DNA of 64,000 bases from an uncultured Clostridium sp. (GCA_934717555.1 CAKUYY010000001.1:62001-126000); one strand, 5' to 3'. Positions 1-8,250 are shown, counted from the stretch's first letter. Numbers and translations: made by a program. The notes: generated from the letters alone by a model not told the origin.

Positions 1-555
1 CTGCTGGGGATTTATTTTAAATTGCAGTCCTTCGTCTTTATGCCGGTAAGCGGGCTAACCCAAGGGGCCATGCCGATTATGGGGTACAACTACGGAGCGA
101 AAAAGCGCAACCGGCTGACCCAGGCCATTCGGGATTCCCTGATCCTGGCAGCGGCCATTATGGCTGTGGGAACCATAATATTCTGTATTTGGCCGTCACA
201 GCTGCTGTACCTGTTTAATGCCACGCCAGAGCTATTGGAAATTGGGGTTCCCGCTTTACGCTTGCTGTCCATCAGCTTCGTGTTTGCGGCTTGTTCCTTG
301 ATTTTCGCCACGTTGTTCCAGGCGGTTGGAAAAGGCGGGCAGAGCTTGCTGATTACCCTATTGAGGCAGCTGATCCTGATCCTGCCGGTTTCTTATCTGA
401 CAGTCAATGTGTTGGGGATGGGATTACAATCGGTATGGATCGCCTTTATCGGCGCGGAAGCAATCACATCTTTAGCCTGCCTCTTTTTGTACCGCCGGTT
501 TTATCAAAAAGAAATTGCTCCCTTGCCGGTTGGAACAGGAGAGCTATCACAATAG
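1..555 (+). CDS. MATE family efflux transporter, C-terminal part
   Basis: C-terminal part of a MATE (multidrug and toxin extrusion) family cation-coupled efflux protein of the cytoplasmic membrane. The window opens inside the gene; 184 residues in frame 1 run to the stop at 553-555. The MATE-typical stretch GLTQGAMPIMGYNYGAK lies near residue 20 and is followed by several hydrophobic helices and a short polar tail (CLFLYRRFYQKE). Family members have about 450 residues, so more than half is missing upstream. A hairpin terminator follows directly, so this is the last gene of its unit. The substrate cannot be told. Confidence 0.9.
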   Translation: MLGIYFKLQSFVFMPVSGLTQGAMPIMGYNYGAKKRNRLTQAIRDSLILAAAIMAVGTIIFCIWPSQLLYLFNATPELLEIGVPALRLLSISFVFAACSLIFATLFQAVGKGGQSLLITLLRQLILILPVSYLTVNVLGMGLQSVWIAFIGAEAITSLACLFLYRRFYQKEIAPLPVGTGELSQ

Positions 556-612
556 AAATGCTTTTGAGACTTTGCAAAATTGCGTATTTTCAATTTTTTC
601 CTGTATAGGCGT

Positions 613-656
613 AAAAAATAGGCCTTATGAGTTTATTTCTCATAAGGCCTATTTTT
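613..656 (+). terminator. Rho-independent terminator after MATE gene
   Basis: A perfect inverted repeat (AATAGGCCTTATGAG and its complement around a TTTATTT loop) is followed by a T-run. It ends the MATE transcript. Confidence 0.85.
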
Positions 657-734
657 ATGTTAAGGACAAATTGCTTTTGAAAAATCAGGTCGCCTGTTAC
701 AGGAGCAATCAATGCTTCTAAGGTGGTGTTGTAG

Positions 735-957
735 AGATATTGGGTTCTTTTGCCCGGGGAGTGGGGAACCCCTTGCTAGGGTTCCCCACGGCCAAACCGT
801 CCCCCGGACGGTTTGGCCTCCCCTCCTGAGCTTTTGAATTTCTAAAGAATTTCGCCCACTGCGGTGGGCGAGGAAGGGCTCTGCCCCTCCACCCCGCCAC
901 CTTTGAAAAGGTGGACGAAACTTTGATGTTTTAGCGCAGGCAGCCAGGTCCTTTTTA
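735..957. repeat. Interspersed intergenic repeat, copy 1
   Basis: This GC-rich block between two convergent genes contains nested inverted repeats (GGGGAACCCC, CCAAACCGTCC/GGACGGTTTGG). It shares collinear words with 50630-50880, including the 19-base word CGCCACCTTTGAAAAGGTG (895-913 here) and CTCCTGAGCTTT about 71 bp before it. The short ORFs inside it look like chance. It is most likely a non-coding repeat family of the genome, placed where two genes face each other. Confidence 0.6.
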
Positions 958-975
958 GAGAAAGTCGGGGGTGCT

Positions 976-2889
976 TTATCCTGCCGCAGGCGTGTCTGCC
1001 TTTTCAAACTGACTGTTATACAGGTTGGCATAGAATCCGTTTTTCTGCATCAGCTGGTCATGGGTGCCCTGTTCCACAATATCGCCGTCCTTCATACACA
1101 GGATCAGGTCGGCGTCCCGGATGGTGGACAGGCGGTGGGCGATGACGAAACTGGTGCGGCCTTTCATCAGGTTATCCATGGCTTTCTGGATCTGGATTTC
1201 TGTACGGGTATCCACGGAGCTGGTAGCCTCATCCAGAATCAGGATTTTCGGATCGGAAAGGATGGCACGGGCAATGGTGAGCAGCTGTTTCTGTCCCTGG
1301 GAGACGTTGCTGGCCTCTTCATTGAGAACCATGTCATATCCGCCGGGCAGAGTGCGTACAAAGTGGTCCACCTGGGCGGCTTTGGCGGCGGCGACAATCT
1401 CGTCGTCTGTAGCATCCAAGCGTCCATAGCGGATATTATCCCGGATGGTGCCGTTATAGAGCCAGGTATCCTGGAGCACCATGCCGAACAGCCCGCGCAG
1501 GTCATTGCGGCTGAAATTGCGGATGTCATAGCCATCAATCAAAATAGCGCCTTCATTCACGTCGTAAAACCGCATCAATAGTTTTACCATTGTGGTTTTA
1601 CCGGCCCCGGTAGGCCCTACGATGGCAATTTTCTGGCCGGGTTCCACCACAGCGCTGAAGTCATTGACGATAATTTTATCCGGATTATATCCAAAGTGCA
1701 CGTGGGCGAACTGGACGCTGCCCTTAATATTAGCGGTGGAATCGTCGTGGTCTTTGTCCCCGTCGGGAGTGACGTGTACCAGGACGTTTTCTTTTACTTC
1801 CTCGTCCTCCTCCAAAAACTCAAACACGCGCTCTGCGGCTGCGGTGGTCTGCTGGAGGATATTAGAGATATTGGCGATCTGGGTGATGGGCTGGGTGAAC
1901 TGCCGCACATACTGGATAAAGGACTGGATGCCGCCTACCGTGAGGCTGCCGGTGGTGGCCAGCCAACCGCCCAGGATGCATACGGTTACATAGCCCAGAT
2001 TGGCTACGAAATTCATCACGGGCATCATTAATCCGGAGAGGAACTGGCTTTTCCAGGCGGAACCATACAGGGTGTTGTTGTAGGTTTCAAAGTCCTTTAC
2101 GGAATTTTCTTCGCCGTTAAAGGCCTTCATCACCACATGGCCGCCATACATCTCTTCTACATGGCCGTTGACGTGGCCCAGGTATTCCTGCTGCCTCTTA
2201 AAATATTTCTGGGAATGCTTGACGATTACCATGATGAAGATCAGCGCCACCGGGACGATACACAGCGCTACCAGGGTCATCTGCCAGCTGATAGAGAACA
2301 TCATCACCAGAATACCAATGAAAGTCGCAGTGGAAGTGATAATCTGGGTAATACTTTGGTTGAGGGTAAGGCTTAAGGTATCCACATCGTTGGTGACACG
2401 GGAAAGCACTTCACCGTGGCTGGTGCGGTCGAAATAGCTCAGAGGCATCCGGTTGATTTTGCGGATGATATCGTTGCGCAGATTATAAGTCACTTTCATG
2501 GACACGCCCGTCATAATATAACCCTGGAGATAGGAGAACAGGGCGCTGACAACATACAGGCCGACCAGCCATAACAGGATGCTGCCTACAGCGCCGAAAT
2601 CAATGCCGTCGCTGGTGCCGGTGATCTTCCCCATGATTCCCTGGAACAGCTCGTCGGTGGCGTTTCCCAGGATCTTGGGGCCGATGATCGTAAACACAGT
2701 GGATAAAACCGCAAATAATAGTACGAAAAGAATATGGATCTTATATTTCCCCAGATAGCGCAGCAGTTTTTTCAGGCTGCCTTTAAAATCCTTGACTTTT
2801 TCGCCTGGCATCATAGCGGGACCGGGGCCGTGGCCCATGGGGCCGCGACCGCGGGGGGCCGATGGGGAGGTTGCTGCCGGTTTACTCAT
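976..2889 (-). CDS. Heterodimeric ABC exporter, catalytic-Glu half (YfiC/BmrD-like)
   Basis: ABC exporter half-transporter, 637 residues, with six membrane helices (about 45-340) and a C-terminal ATPase domain. The Walker A is GPTGAGKTT and the Walker B is ILILDEATSSVD with the catalytic Glu, but the signature is degenerate (VSQGQKQ). The partner at 2886-5123 shows the reverse pattern, which is how heterodimeric exporters of the TM287/288 and BmrC/BmrD type are built. The N-terminus carries a Gly/Pro/His-rich cytosolic tail. The start overlaps the partner's stop by 4 bp (ATGA), so the two are translationally coupled. Probable multidrug or lipid export; substrate unknown. Confidence 0.92.
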   Translation of the reverse strand: MSKPAATSPSAPRGRGPMGHGPGPAMMPGEKVKDFKGSLKKLLRYLGKYKIHILFVLLFAVLSTVFTIIGPKILGNATDELFQGIMGKITGTSDGIDFGAVGSILLWLVGLYVVSALFSYLQGYIMTGVSMKVTYNLRNDIIRKINRMPLSYFDRTSHGEVLSRVTNDVDTLSLTLNQSITQIITSTATFIGILVMMFSISWQMTLVALCIVPVALIFIMVIVKHSQKYFKRQQEYLGHVNGHVEEMYGGHVVMKAFNGEENSVKDFETYNNTLYGSAWKSQFLSGLMMPVMNFVANLGYVTVCILGGWLATTGSLTVGGIQSFIQYVRQFTQPITQIANISNILQQTTAAAERVFEFLEEDEEVKENVLVHVTPDGDKDHDDSTANIKGSVQFAHVHFGYNPDKIIVNDFSAVVEPGQKIAIVGPTGAGKTTMVKLLMRFYDVNEGAILIDGYDIRNFSRNDLRGLFGMVLQDTWLYNGTIRDNIRYGRLDATDDEIVAAAKAAQVDHFVRTLPGGYDMVLNEEASNVSQGQKQLLTIARAILSDPKILILDEATSSVDTRTEIQIQKAMDNLMKGRTSFVIAHRLSTIRDADLILCMKDGDIVEQGTHDQLMQKNGFYANLYNSQFEKADTPAAG

Positions 2890-5123
2890 TCCAATTCCTC
2901 CTTTGACAGCTGAGACTGGGCGATTTCCTGGTAGGTCGGACAGGTTTTCATGAGTTCCTGATGAGTGCCAATCCCTACGATTTTTCCTTCATCCAAGACC
3001 ACGATCTGCTCGGCATTCATAATGGTGCTGACGCGCTGGGCGACGATCAGAACGGTGGAATCACCGGTATAACGTTTTAAGGCTTTGCGCAGCGCCGCGT
3101 CGGTCTTAAAGTCCAGAGCAGAAAAGCTGTCGTCAAAAATATAAATGGGCGCCTGTTTTACCAAAGCCCGAGCGATGGAAAGACGCTGTTTTTGCCCGCC
3201 GGATACATTAGAACCGCCTTGGGAAATATCGTTGTGGAAACCTCCCTCGGTGGCCTCGATGAAGTCAGTAGCCTGGGCGATATCGGCGGCCAGCTTCAGT
3301 TGTTCATCCGTGGCTTCCTGGTCGCCATAACGCAGGTTCGAGGAAATATCGCCGGAGAACAGAATCCCTTTTTGCGGGACATAACCGATATTCTGACGCA
3401 GCTCATGCTGGGACAGGTGACGGATATCCTTGCCGTCGATAAGGATTTTGCCTTGGGTGGGGTCGTAGAAGCGGGGGATTAAATTGATTAAAGTGGATTT
3501 TCCAGAACCGGTGGACCCAATAAAGGCTGTGGTCTGTCCCGGCAGGGCGGTGAAGCTGATATGCTCCAGTACGTCGTTTTCGGCGTTTTGGTAATGGAAG
3601 CTGACGTTTTGGAATTCTACCTTGCCCTGGGGGCGGCCCCCGAAAGTATCGGGATGTTCATCGTCCAGTACGGAAGGTTTGGTGGCCAGCACTTCTGCGA
3701 TACGGTCAGCGGAGACGGCGGCGCGGGGTACCATGATAAACATCATGGCGATCATCAGAAATGCCATAATAATCTGCATAGCATACTGCATAAAGGCCAT
3801 CATATCGCCCACCTGCATGGCGGACTGCTCAATTTGATGGGCGCCAACCCAGACGATCACCAGGGTGATGGCGTTCATCATAAACATCATGGTGGGCATC
3901 ATGAAGACCATGACCCGGTTGACAAACAGATTGGTGCGGGTAAGGTCCTGGTTGGCCTTGTCAAACCGGTTTTCCTCGAATTTCTGGGTGCCGAAGGCCC
4001 GGATAACCATCATGCCGCTAAGATTCTCACGGGTTACTAGGTTAAGTTTATCTACCAGTTTCTGAATGATCTTAAATTTGGGCATGGCAATGGAGAATAC
4101 CACCAGAATCAGCCCGATCAGTACCACCACACCTACAGCGATAATCCAGGTCATGGAAACGCTGTTGCGCACCGCCATAACCACGCCGCCGATCCCCATA
4201 ATAGGAGCGTAGCAGATCATGCGGATTCCCATAATGACCAGCATCTGGATCTGGGTGACGTCGTTGGTCGAACGGGTAATCAGGGATGCGGTGGAATATT
4301 TGTCAAACTCCGCCAGGGAGAAACTTTCCACTTTGGCGAACACATCATGGCGCAAAGCGCGGGCGATACCGGCGCCGATGCGGGAGGCAAGCAGGCTTAC
4401 CATGATGGTGGCGAAAGCGCCGGCCAATGTGATGAGCAGCATATTAAGGCCGGTCATCCAGATATAATGGCTCTGGATAGACCCGATATCCATCCCCAAT
4501 TCCTGATAAAAGAGTTTGGTCATGGCAACACCCATCTGGGAAAGCATGGAGGGGTCTGTCTGGGCTGCGCTTTCCCGGGCTTTGTCAAAGGTGGATTCCG
4601 GGAGCATTTGAAGCATGGGCAGGGCCTGATAAAGCTGATCGAAATCCACATTTTCTAAACTATCGTTTGCAGAGGCGGCCTCTTCCATAGGCGTACCCTG
4701 CTGCTCTGCCATTTGTTTCATAAAATTCAGAAAAGCCATGGTGCTGGTTCCATAGTTCTGGGAAACCTGTTCTAATGTTTCCTCAGTATTGGTATTGAGC
4801 ACATAAATATTCTTTTCTTTGAGCAAGGGATATTCCCCCTCATAAGAAGAGGCTTCCGCTGAACTGGTTTCCACCAGCTGATAGGCGGAATCAATCTGGT
4901 CTTTCTGCTCCTGTGTCATAAAGACTTTCATAAAGTCCAGGCCGTCCTGGCTGATGGCTTTGGGGGCGGTATCCTGGATACCGCTTTGCTGGATACCCAC
5001 ATTGACGATATCAGACATCAAATTAGGCAGATTCAAATCGCACATGGCCTGGCCGAATAGCAGGAGCACGCACAACAGCAGATATCCCAGATATGGCTTC
5101 GCGTACTTGGCAAGCTTTCTCAT
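2886..5123 (-). CDS. Heterodimeric ABC exporter, degenerate-site half (YfiB/BmrC-like)
   Basis: ABC exporter half-transporter, 745 residues. The ATPase domain has Walker A GSTGSGKST and a canonical signature VSGGQKQRLS, but the Walker B reads IYIFDDSFSALD, with Asp where the catalytic Glu should be, so its own site is the non-hydrolysing one. It pairs with the product of 976-2889. About 190 residues lie between the first helix (residues 11-28) and the second (about 225), forming a polar, probably extracytoplasmic insertion absent from standard exporters of about 590 residues. It is the middle gene of a MarR-led operon. Confidence 0.92.
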   Translation of the reverse strand: MRKLAKYAKPYLGYLLLCVLLLFGQAMCDLNLPNLMSDIVNVGIQQSGIQDTAPKAISQDGLDFMKVFMTQEQKDQIDSAYQLVETSSAEASSYEGEYPLLKEKNIYVLNTNTEETLEQVSQNYGTSTMAFLNFMKQMAEQQGTPMEEAASANDSLENVDFDQLYQALPMLQMLPESTFDKARESAAQTDPSMLSQMGVAMTKLFYQELGMDIGSIQSHYIWMTGLNMLLITLAGAFATIMVSLLASRIGAGIARALRHDVFAKVESFSLAEFDKYSTASLITRSTNDVTQIQMLVIMGIRMICYAPIMGIGGVVMAVRNSVSMTWIIAVGVVVLIGLILVVFSIAMPKFKIIQKLVDKLNLVTRENLSGMMVIRAFGTQKFEENRFDKANQDLTRTNLFVNRVMVFMMPTMMFMMNAITLVIVWVGAHQIEQSAMQVGDMMAFMQYAMQIIMAFLMIAMMFIMVPRAAVSADRIAEVLATKPSVLDDEHPDTFGGRPQGKVEFQNVSFHYQNAENDVLEHISFTALPGQTTAFIGSTGSGKSTLINLIPRFYDPTQGKILIDGKDIRHLSQHELRQNIGYVPQKGILFSGDISSNLRYGDQEATDEQLKLAADIAQATDFIEATEGGFHNDISQGGSNVSGGQKQRLSIARALVKQAPIYIFDDSFSALDFKTDAALRKALKRYTGDSTVLIVAQRVSTIMNAEQIVVLDEGKIVGIGTHQELMKTCPTYQEIAQSQLSKEELE

Positions 5124-5152
5124 ATGTCTGGATTCATCCTTTCTCTCATTGG

Positions 5153-5683
5153 CTAGATTTGTTGATCAGAAGAGGTTTGCTGAAATTCCTTTTTTATTTC
5201 TTGCAGCGCCACACTGGCCTTCCCAAGCAAACGGATCAGTTCTTCCAAGTCCTCTTCCCCGATGCGTTCCGCCACCTGGTCGAGAAAGCGGAAAAAGGTC
5301 CTTCCCACTTCCTCTACCGTTTCTTCCCCCTGTTTGGTCAGGCGGATATATACCTTGCGCCGGTCAGCTTTGGCGGGAACGCGTTCTACGATCCCTTTTT
5401 CTTCCATCCCGCTGAGGATTTGAGAGACAGCCGGCATGGAGTTATGGGTAGAACGGCTGAGGGAGGAAACGGTCACGCCGGGGGGCGGGATCAGTCCCCG
5501 TTGCCTCATATCTTCCAGTTGATGTTGAGAACCAGCATAGATGGCATGAAGCATATACAACTCGCTGGTACGCAGATAACTGACCAGATGGAAGCCTTTG
5601 GTGTTCCTGCGAACTTCATGGAAAGCCTGCATCAGACGCCCGCCAGGGCTGTCAGGCAACTCTTCCATTTTCACATTGTTCAT
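5153..5683 (-). CDS. MarR family transcriptional regulator
   Basis: Winged-helix regulator of 176 residues; first gene of the minus-strand operon with the two ABC genes (29-bp gap). The winged helix lies around residues 60-120, with the MarR-type stretch LTKQGEE in the wing. It has a dimerisation helix at each end, as usual for MarR. By family, it should be a dimeric repressor that releases DNA on binding a small hydrophobic or phenolic ligand. A perfect 14-bp palindrome over the predicted transcription start of its own promoter is the likely operator, implying autorepression together with the exporter. Confidence 0.9.
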   Translation of the reverse strand: MNNVKMEELPDSPGGRLMQAFHEVRRNTKGFHLVSYLRTSELYMLHAIYAGSQHQLEDMRQRGLIPPPGVTVSSLSRSTHNSMPAVSQILSGMEEKGIVERVPAKADRRKVYIRLTKQGEETVEEVGRTFFRFLDQVAERIGEEDLEELIRLLGKASVALQEIKKEFQQTSSDQQI

Positions 5684-5711
5684 CCTTTCCCTATTTCTTT
5701 TATCACAATAG

Positions 5712-5725
5712 TTTAATATATTAAA
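5712..5725. promoter_or_regulatory. Candidate MarR operator (perfect 14-bp palindrome)
   Basis: TTTAATATATTAAA is a perfect palindrome located from the edge of the -10 box across the predicted start of transcription of the MarR-ABC operon. A repressor bound here would block RNA polymerase. It is AT-only in an AT-rich spacer, so chance cannot be fully excluded. Confidence 0.6.
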
Positions 5726-5726
5726 T

Positions 5727-5755
5727 ATTATATTTTTAAATTGTTATGTAGTCAA
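5727..5755 (-). promoter_or_regulatory. Sigma-A promoter of the MarR-ABC operon
   Basis: On the minus strand TTGACT (5755-5750), a 17-bp spacer and TATAAT (5732-5727) match the vegetative consensus closely. The start of transcription should fall near 5720, inside the palindrome. Confidence 0.8.
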
Positions 5756-6061
5756 TATAAAATGAAAAAGATTGTAAAAAAATAAATATCAAACGCAAGG
5801 GTTTAGAAAATATTGTTATGATATCAAAATGGGGCACACATCCCTGCCTAAAAAACTAGTTTTACGGCCTTTTTCATGGATATTTGGGAGAAAATTCTTA
5901 AAGGATAGCCTCTCAATAAAAAAGTAAAGTATTTTATGATTCCATACTATAGCTGCTCTTTCAAAAAAAGATTGGTGGAAAAAGGAATAAAGAAAAAACA
6001 GGGTACATACCCATAAGGGAATATACAGGAAAAAAGAAGTGAATTTATTTTATAAAGTTAC

Positions 6062-6090
6062 TTGACAAATTAAAGCTTATGGCATATACT
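6062..6090 (+). promoter_or_regulatory. Sigma-A promoter of the HxlR-thioredoxin unit
   Basis: TTGACA (6062-6067), 17 bp, TATACT (6085-6090). The leader to the ATG at 6128 is about 30 nt with AAGGAGG. The remaining spacer 5761-6060 is AT-rich and shows nothing recognisable. Confidence 0.85.
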
Positions 6091-6127
6091 AATACCACAC
6101 CCAATAATTCTAACAAGGAGGTAGACC

Positions 6128-6580
6128 ATGAAAAATTGTTATCAGATCCCCTGCAACATTGCCCAGACTTTAAATTTGATTGGGGATAGGTGGTCACTTC
6201 TGATTTTACACCGGCTGTTGATGGGGTGTGGCACTTATAAGGAACTTCAGGCAAGCCTGGAGGGGATCCCCACAAACCTGCTATCTGAAAGGCTTAAAAC
6301 TTTGGAGGCGGACGGCTTAGTGAAAAGTACCCTTTATCAAGAACACCCTCCCCGGTATCAATATGAGCTGACTTCCAGCGGCCAGGACCTGCAGGATGTT
6401 TTTAACAGTATCATCCTTTGGGGGGAAAAGCATCTGAATACCTGTTATAAGAAATTGGTGCATCAGGAATGCGGCGGGCATGTTGTCCATCAGTATTTCT
6501 GTACCCAATGCGGAAAAACAGTGTCTGGACAGGAACTGGTTTTACAGCAGCCTTCTTTACAAGAGGAAGAAGCAATTTAA
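6128..6580 (+). CDS. HxlR family regulator with Cys-rich tail
   Basis: HxlR-type winged-helix regulator, 150 residues; the core (about 8-100) has the family's CNIAQTLNLIGDRWSLLILH start and the GTYKELQ helix. Unlike typical HxlR proteins of about 110 residues it carries a C-terminal tail with CGGH...YFCTQCGK, resembling a zinc ribbon or a redox-sensitive cysteine cluster, plus the N-terminal cysteines at residues 4 and 9. HxlR proteins commonly sense thiol-reactive compounds through cysteines. A thioredoxin gene follows 35 bp downstream on the same strand, which supports a thiol-stress role. ATG chosen by AAGGAGG 8 nt upstream. Confidence 0.88.
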   Translation: MKNCYQIPCNIAQTLNLIGDRWSLLILHRLLMGCGTYKELQASLEGIPTNLLSERLKTLEADGLVKSTLYQEHPPRYQYELTSSGQDLQDVFNSIILWGEKHLNTCYKKLVHQECGGHVVHQYFCTQCGKTVSGQELVLQQPSLQEEEAI

Positions 6581-6615
6581 ATACAAAGTATCATTGACTT
6601 AAAGGAGAGATTATT

Positions 6616-6951
6616 ATGGCAAATCATGTATTACATCCCAATCAAAACGAATTGGATACCTTGATTCACGAGGAGCGGCTGGTACTGGTAGACTTCTGGG
6701 CCACCTGGTGTATGCCCTGTAAAATGTTGGCACCGGTGATTGAACAGCTGGCGGATCAATATGCTGGCAAGGTGGCGGTAGCCAAAGTGGATATCGATGA
6801 GCATCAGGATTTGGCAATCCGTTATGGAATCCAGAGTATCCCCACGGTGCTTCTGTTTGAGAACGGCCAACTAGTAGAGCAGGAGGTAGGGGTAAAACCG
6901 GTTTCCGCTTACACAAGATTACTGGATCAAAGGCTGGCAGTTGCCAATTGA
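6616..6951 (+). CDS. trxA: Thioredoxin
   Basis: Cytosolic thiol-disulfide oxidoreductase, 111 residues, the usual length. The active-site motif reads WCMPC (in DFWATWCMPCKML) rather than the common WCGPC; the Met changes the dipeptide between the cysteines, which sets redox potential. The cis-Pro loop (SIPTVLLF) and the Asp in DFWA are present. AAGGAGAG precedes the ATG. It lies in one unit with the HxlR regulator and is followed by a strong terminator, so it is probably a stress-inducible thioredoxin rather than the housekeeping one. Confidence 0.93.
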   Translation: MANHVLHPNQNELDTLIHEERLVLVDFWATWCMPCKMLAPVIEQLADQYAGKVAVAKVDIDEHQDLAIRYGIQSIPTVLLFENGQLVEQEVGVKPVSAYTRLLDQRLAVAN

Positions 6952-6976
6952 TCAAGTAAGAAATGTTTACTATATG

Positions 6977-7009
6977 AAAAAGAACCCATCAAAAAGATGG
7001 GTTCTTTTT
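6977..7009 (+). terminator. Terminator after trxA
   Basis: AGAACCCATC, loop AAAAA, GATGGGTTCT, then TTTTC. The A-run on the other side makes it usable from the minus strand too, where lexA ends at 7037. Confidence 0.85.
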
Positions 7010-7036
7010 CAGTTTAAAAGTTTTTTGAATACCCTA

Positions 7037-7645
7037 TTACGAATAGTAACGGATCACGGAAATAACCCGCCCTAGGATAGCCACATCTTTGGCGTAAATG
7101 GGATCGAAATCTGGGTTTTCAGGCTGGAGGCGAACCTGGTCGCCTTCCCGGAAGAAACGTTTTACTGTGGCTTCCTCGTCCAGCAATGCCACGACAATGT
7201 CCCCGTCTTTTACATCCGGAGTTTTGTGACACACAACAATGTCCCCGTCCAGGATAGCTGCGTTTTTCATACTTTCCCCCACAACCCGCAGGGCGAATAG
7301 TTCGCGGCCTCGCCGCTGGGTTTCGCTGAAGGGGATGTATCCCTCAATATCTTCCACAGCCAAAATAGGAAGGCCGGCAGTCACTTTTCCCAAGACTGGA
7401 ACTTGGGAGCTGCGTTCCTCCCCTGTAATATGGATCGCGCGGTTTAATCCAGCGTCTCGGGTAATATATCCGTTTTCCTCCAATGTCTTTAAATGTACAT
7501 GTACAGTAGAGGTGGATTTTAGGCCAGTGGCCCGGCAGATTTCTCGTACGGAAGGGGGAAGCCCATCCTGCGCCCGTTCTTTTAGATAATTCAGAATTCT
7601 TTCCTGGCTAGCTGATAGTTTTTTCAAAGGAATCGCCTCCATCAT
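7037..7645 (-). CDS. lexA: LexA repressor (SOS regulator)
   Basis: LexA, 202 residues from the ATG at 7645; the open frame extends to 7786 but the upstream part has no ribosome-binding site and no LexA-like sequence, while GAAAGAA precedes 7645. Residues 6-70 form the winged-helix DNA-binding domain (REICRATGLKSTSTVHVHL). The autocleavage site is the Ala-Gly in KVTAGLP; the catalytic Ser is in VGESMKNA and the Lys in EATVKRF. Represses DNA-repair genes until RecA-ssDNA triggers self-cleavage. No classical GAAC-type LexA box was recognised upstream; a weak GAAT-gtaaa-ATTC dyad lies in the leader. Confidence 0.95.
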   Translation of the reverse strand: MMEAIPLKKLSASQERILNYLKERAQDGLPPSVREICRATGLKSTSTVHVHLKTLEENGYITRDAGLNRAIHITGEERSSQVPVLGKVTAGLPILAVEDIEGYIPFSETQRRGRELFALRVVGESMKNAAILDGDIVVCHKTPDVKDGDIVVALLDEEATVKRFFREGDQVRLQPENPDFDPIYAKDVAILGRVISVIRYYS

Positions 7646-7989
7646 ATCAATTGATTCTTTCAGAATTATTTTTGTGAAATGAATTTTACATTCTACGGAA
7701 ATACAATTTAAAAATACCGATGAAAAAATCTGGAAATAAAGAAGTATAGAAAAATCTTTCCTTTTTTCTAAATAAAGGTACACCATAGATCATAACATGA
7801 TTTTCTTTTTCTCAATTTTGCTATCTATAGAAAATAGGAATGGAACGCCTTCCTTTTTCAGGCCTAAAAGAAGGATTTCACAGAGGGATAAAAGATTTTT
7901 CAGCGGTTTCTGGGGTTTTTATCATTATACCATAAAGGTAGAAAAAAATCAAACAAATGTTTTAAGGGAAATGTTAACAAAATCTCTGT
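7646..7989. other. Spacer upstream of lexA, no gene recognised
   Basis: AT-rich spacer between lexA and the candidate small RNA. On the minus strand a weak promoter (TTAGAA, 17 bp, TATACT, near 7735-7765) could serve lexA. The short open frames here lack ribosome-binding sites and protein-like sequence. Confidence 0.4.
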
Positions 7990-8010
7990 GGAATATTCAA
8001 GGAATATTCA
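7990..8010. repeat. Tandem 10-bp repeats upstream of small-RNA promoter
   Basis: GGAATATTCA occurs twice (7990-7999 and 8001-8010), 11 bp apart, one helical turn. Each copy contains the palindrome GAATATTC. The pair ends 8 bp before the -35 box of the next promoter, where an activator usually binds. Confidence 0.5.
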
Positions 8011-8017
8011 CAGCGTA

Positions 8018-8046
8018 TTAACAACTCAAGAGAGGTTGCATATTAT
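8018..8046 (+). promoter_or_regulatory. Promoter of candidate small RNA
   Basis: TTAACA (8018-8023), 17 bp, TATTAT (8041-8046), with TATAAT overlapping at 8044-8049. Transcription would start near 8053. Confidence 0.65.
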
Positions 8047-8052
8047 AATAAA

Positions 8053-8170
8053 ACCGTACTCAATGAGATGGAGCCGCACCATCTGAGTACATGTTCTACC
8101 CTCCTCAATGTACCCCTCAAGCTAATGAGAAAAGACCGAATCCAAAAAGGATTCGGTCTTTTCTCGTTTA
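8053..8170 (+). ncRNA. Candidate structured small RNA with anti-SD loops
   Basis: About 115 nt between a promoter and a 17-bp perfect terminator hairpin, without a convincing ORF. Hairpin 1 (8056-8090) pairs GTACTC with GAGTAC and AGATGG with CCATCT around AGCCGCA, with a 4-nt bulge. The linker (8091-8125) is unpaired and C-rich, with ACCCTCCTC (8098-8106) and TACCCCTC (8111-8118), both complementary to Shine-Dalgarno sequences. This layout is that of Gram-positive trans-acting regulatory RNAs which mask ribosome-binding sites. I do not recognise the family; it is not SRP RNA or tmRNA. It could alternatively be an attenuated leader of the M23 gene. Confidence 0.55.
8127..8170 (+). terminator. 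Terminator of the candidate small RNA
   Basis: GAGAAAAGACCGAATCC (8127-8143), loop AAAAA, perfect complement 8149-8165, then GTTTAATCGTTT. The T-run is interrupted, but the 17-bp stem is very strong. Confidence 0.75.
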
Positions 8171-8250
8171 ATCGTTTAAAAAATTTTTTTCTGGATATAC
8201 TTTACCTTGTAAGAAAAAGCCAGTTCACTGGACAAAAAATTTTCGCTGCG

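Noticed and set aside
660..1031. ORFs inside the first intergenic repeat as genes
   Set aside because: They overlap the end of the ABC gene and consist of GC-rich inverted repeats with no start signals.
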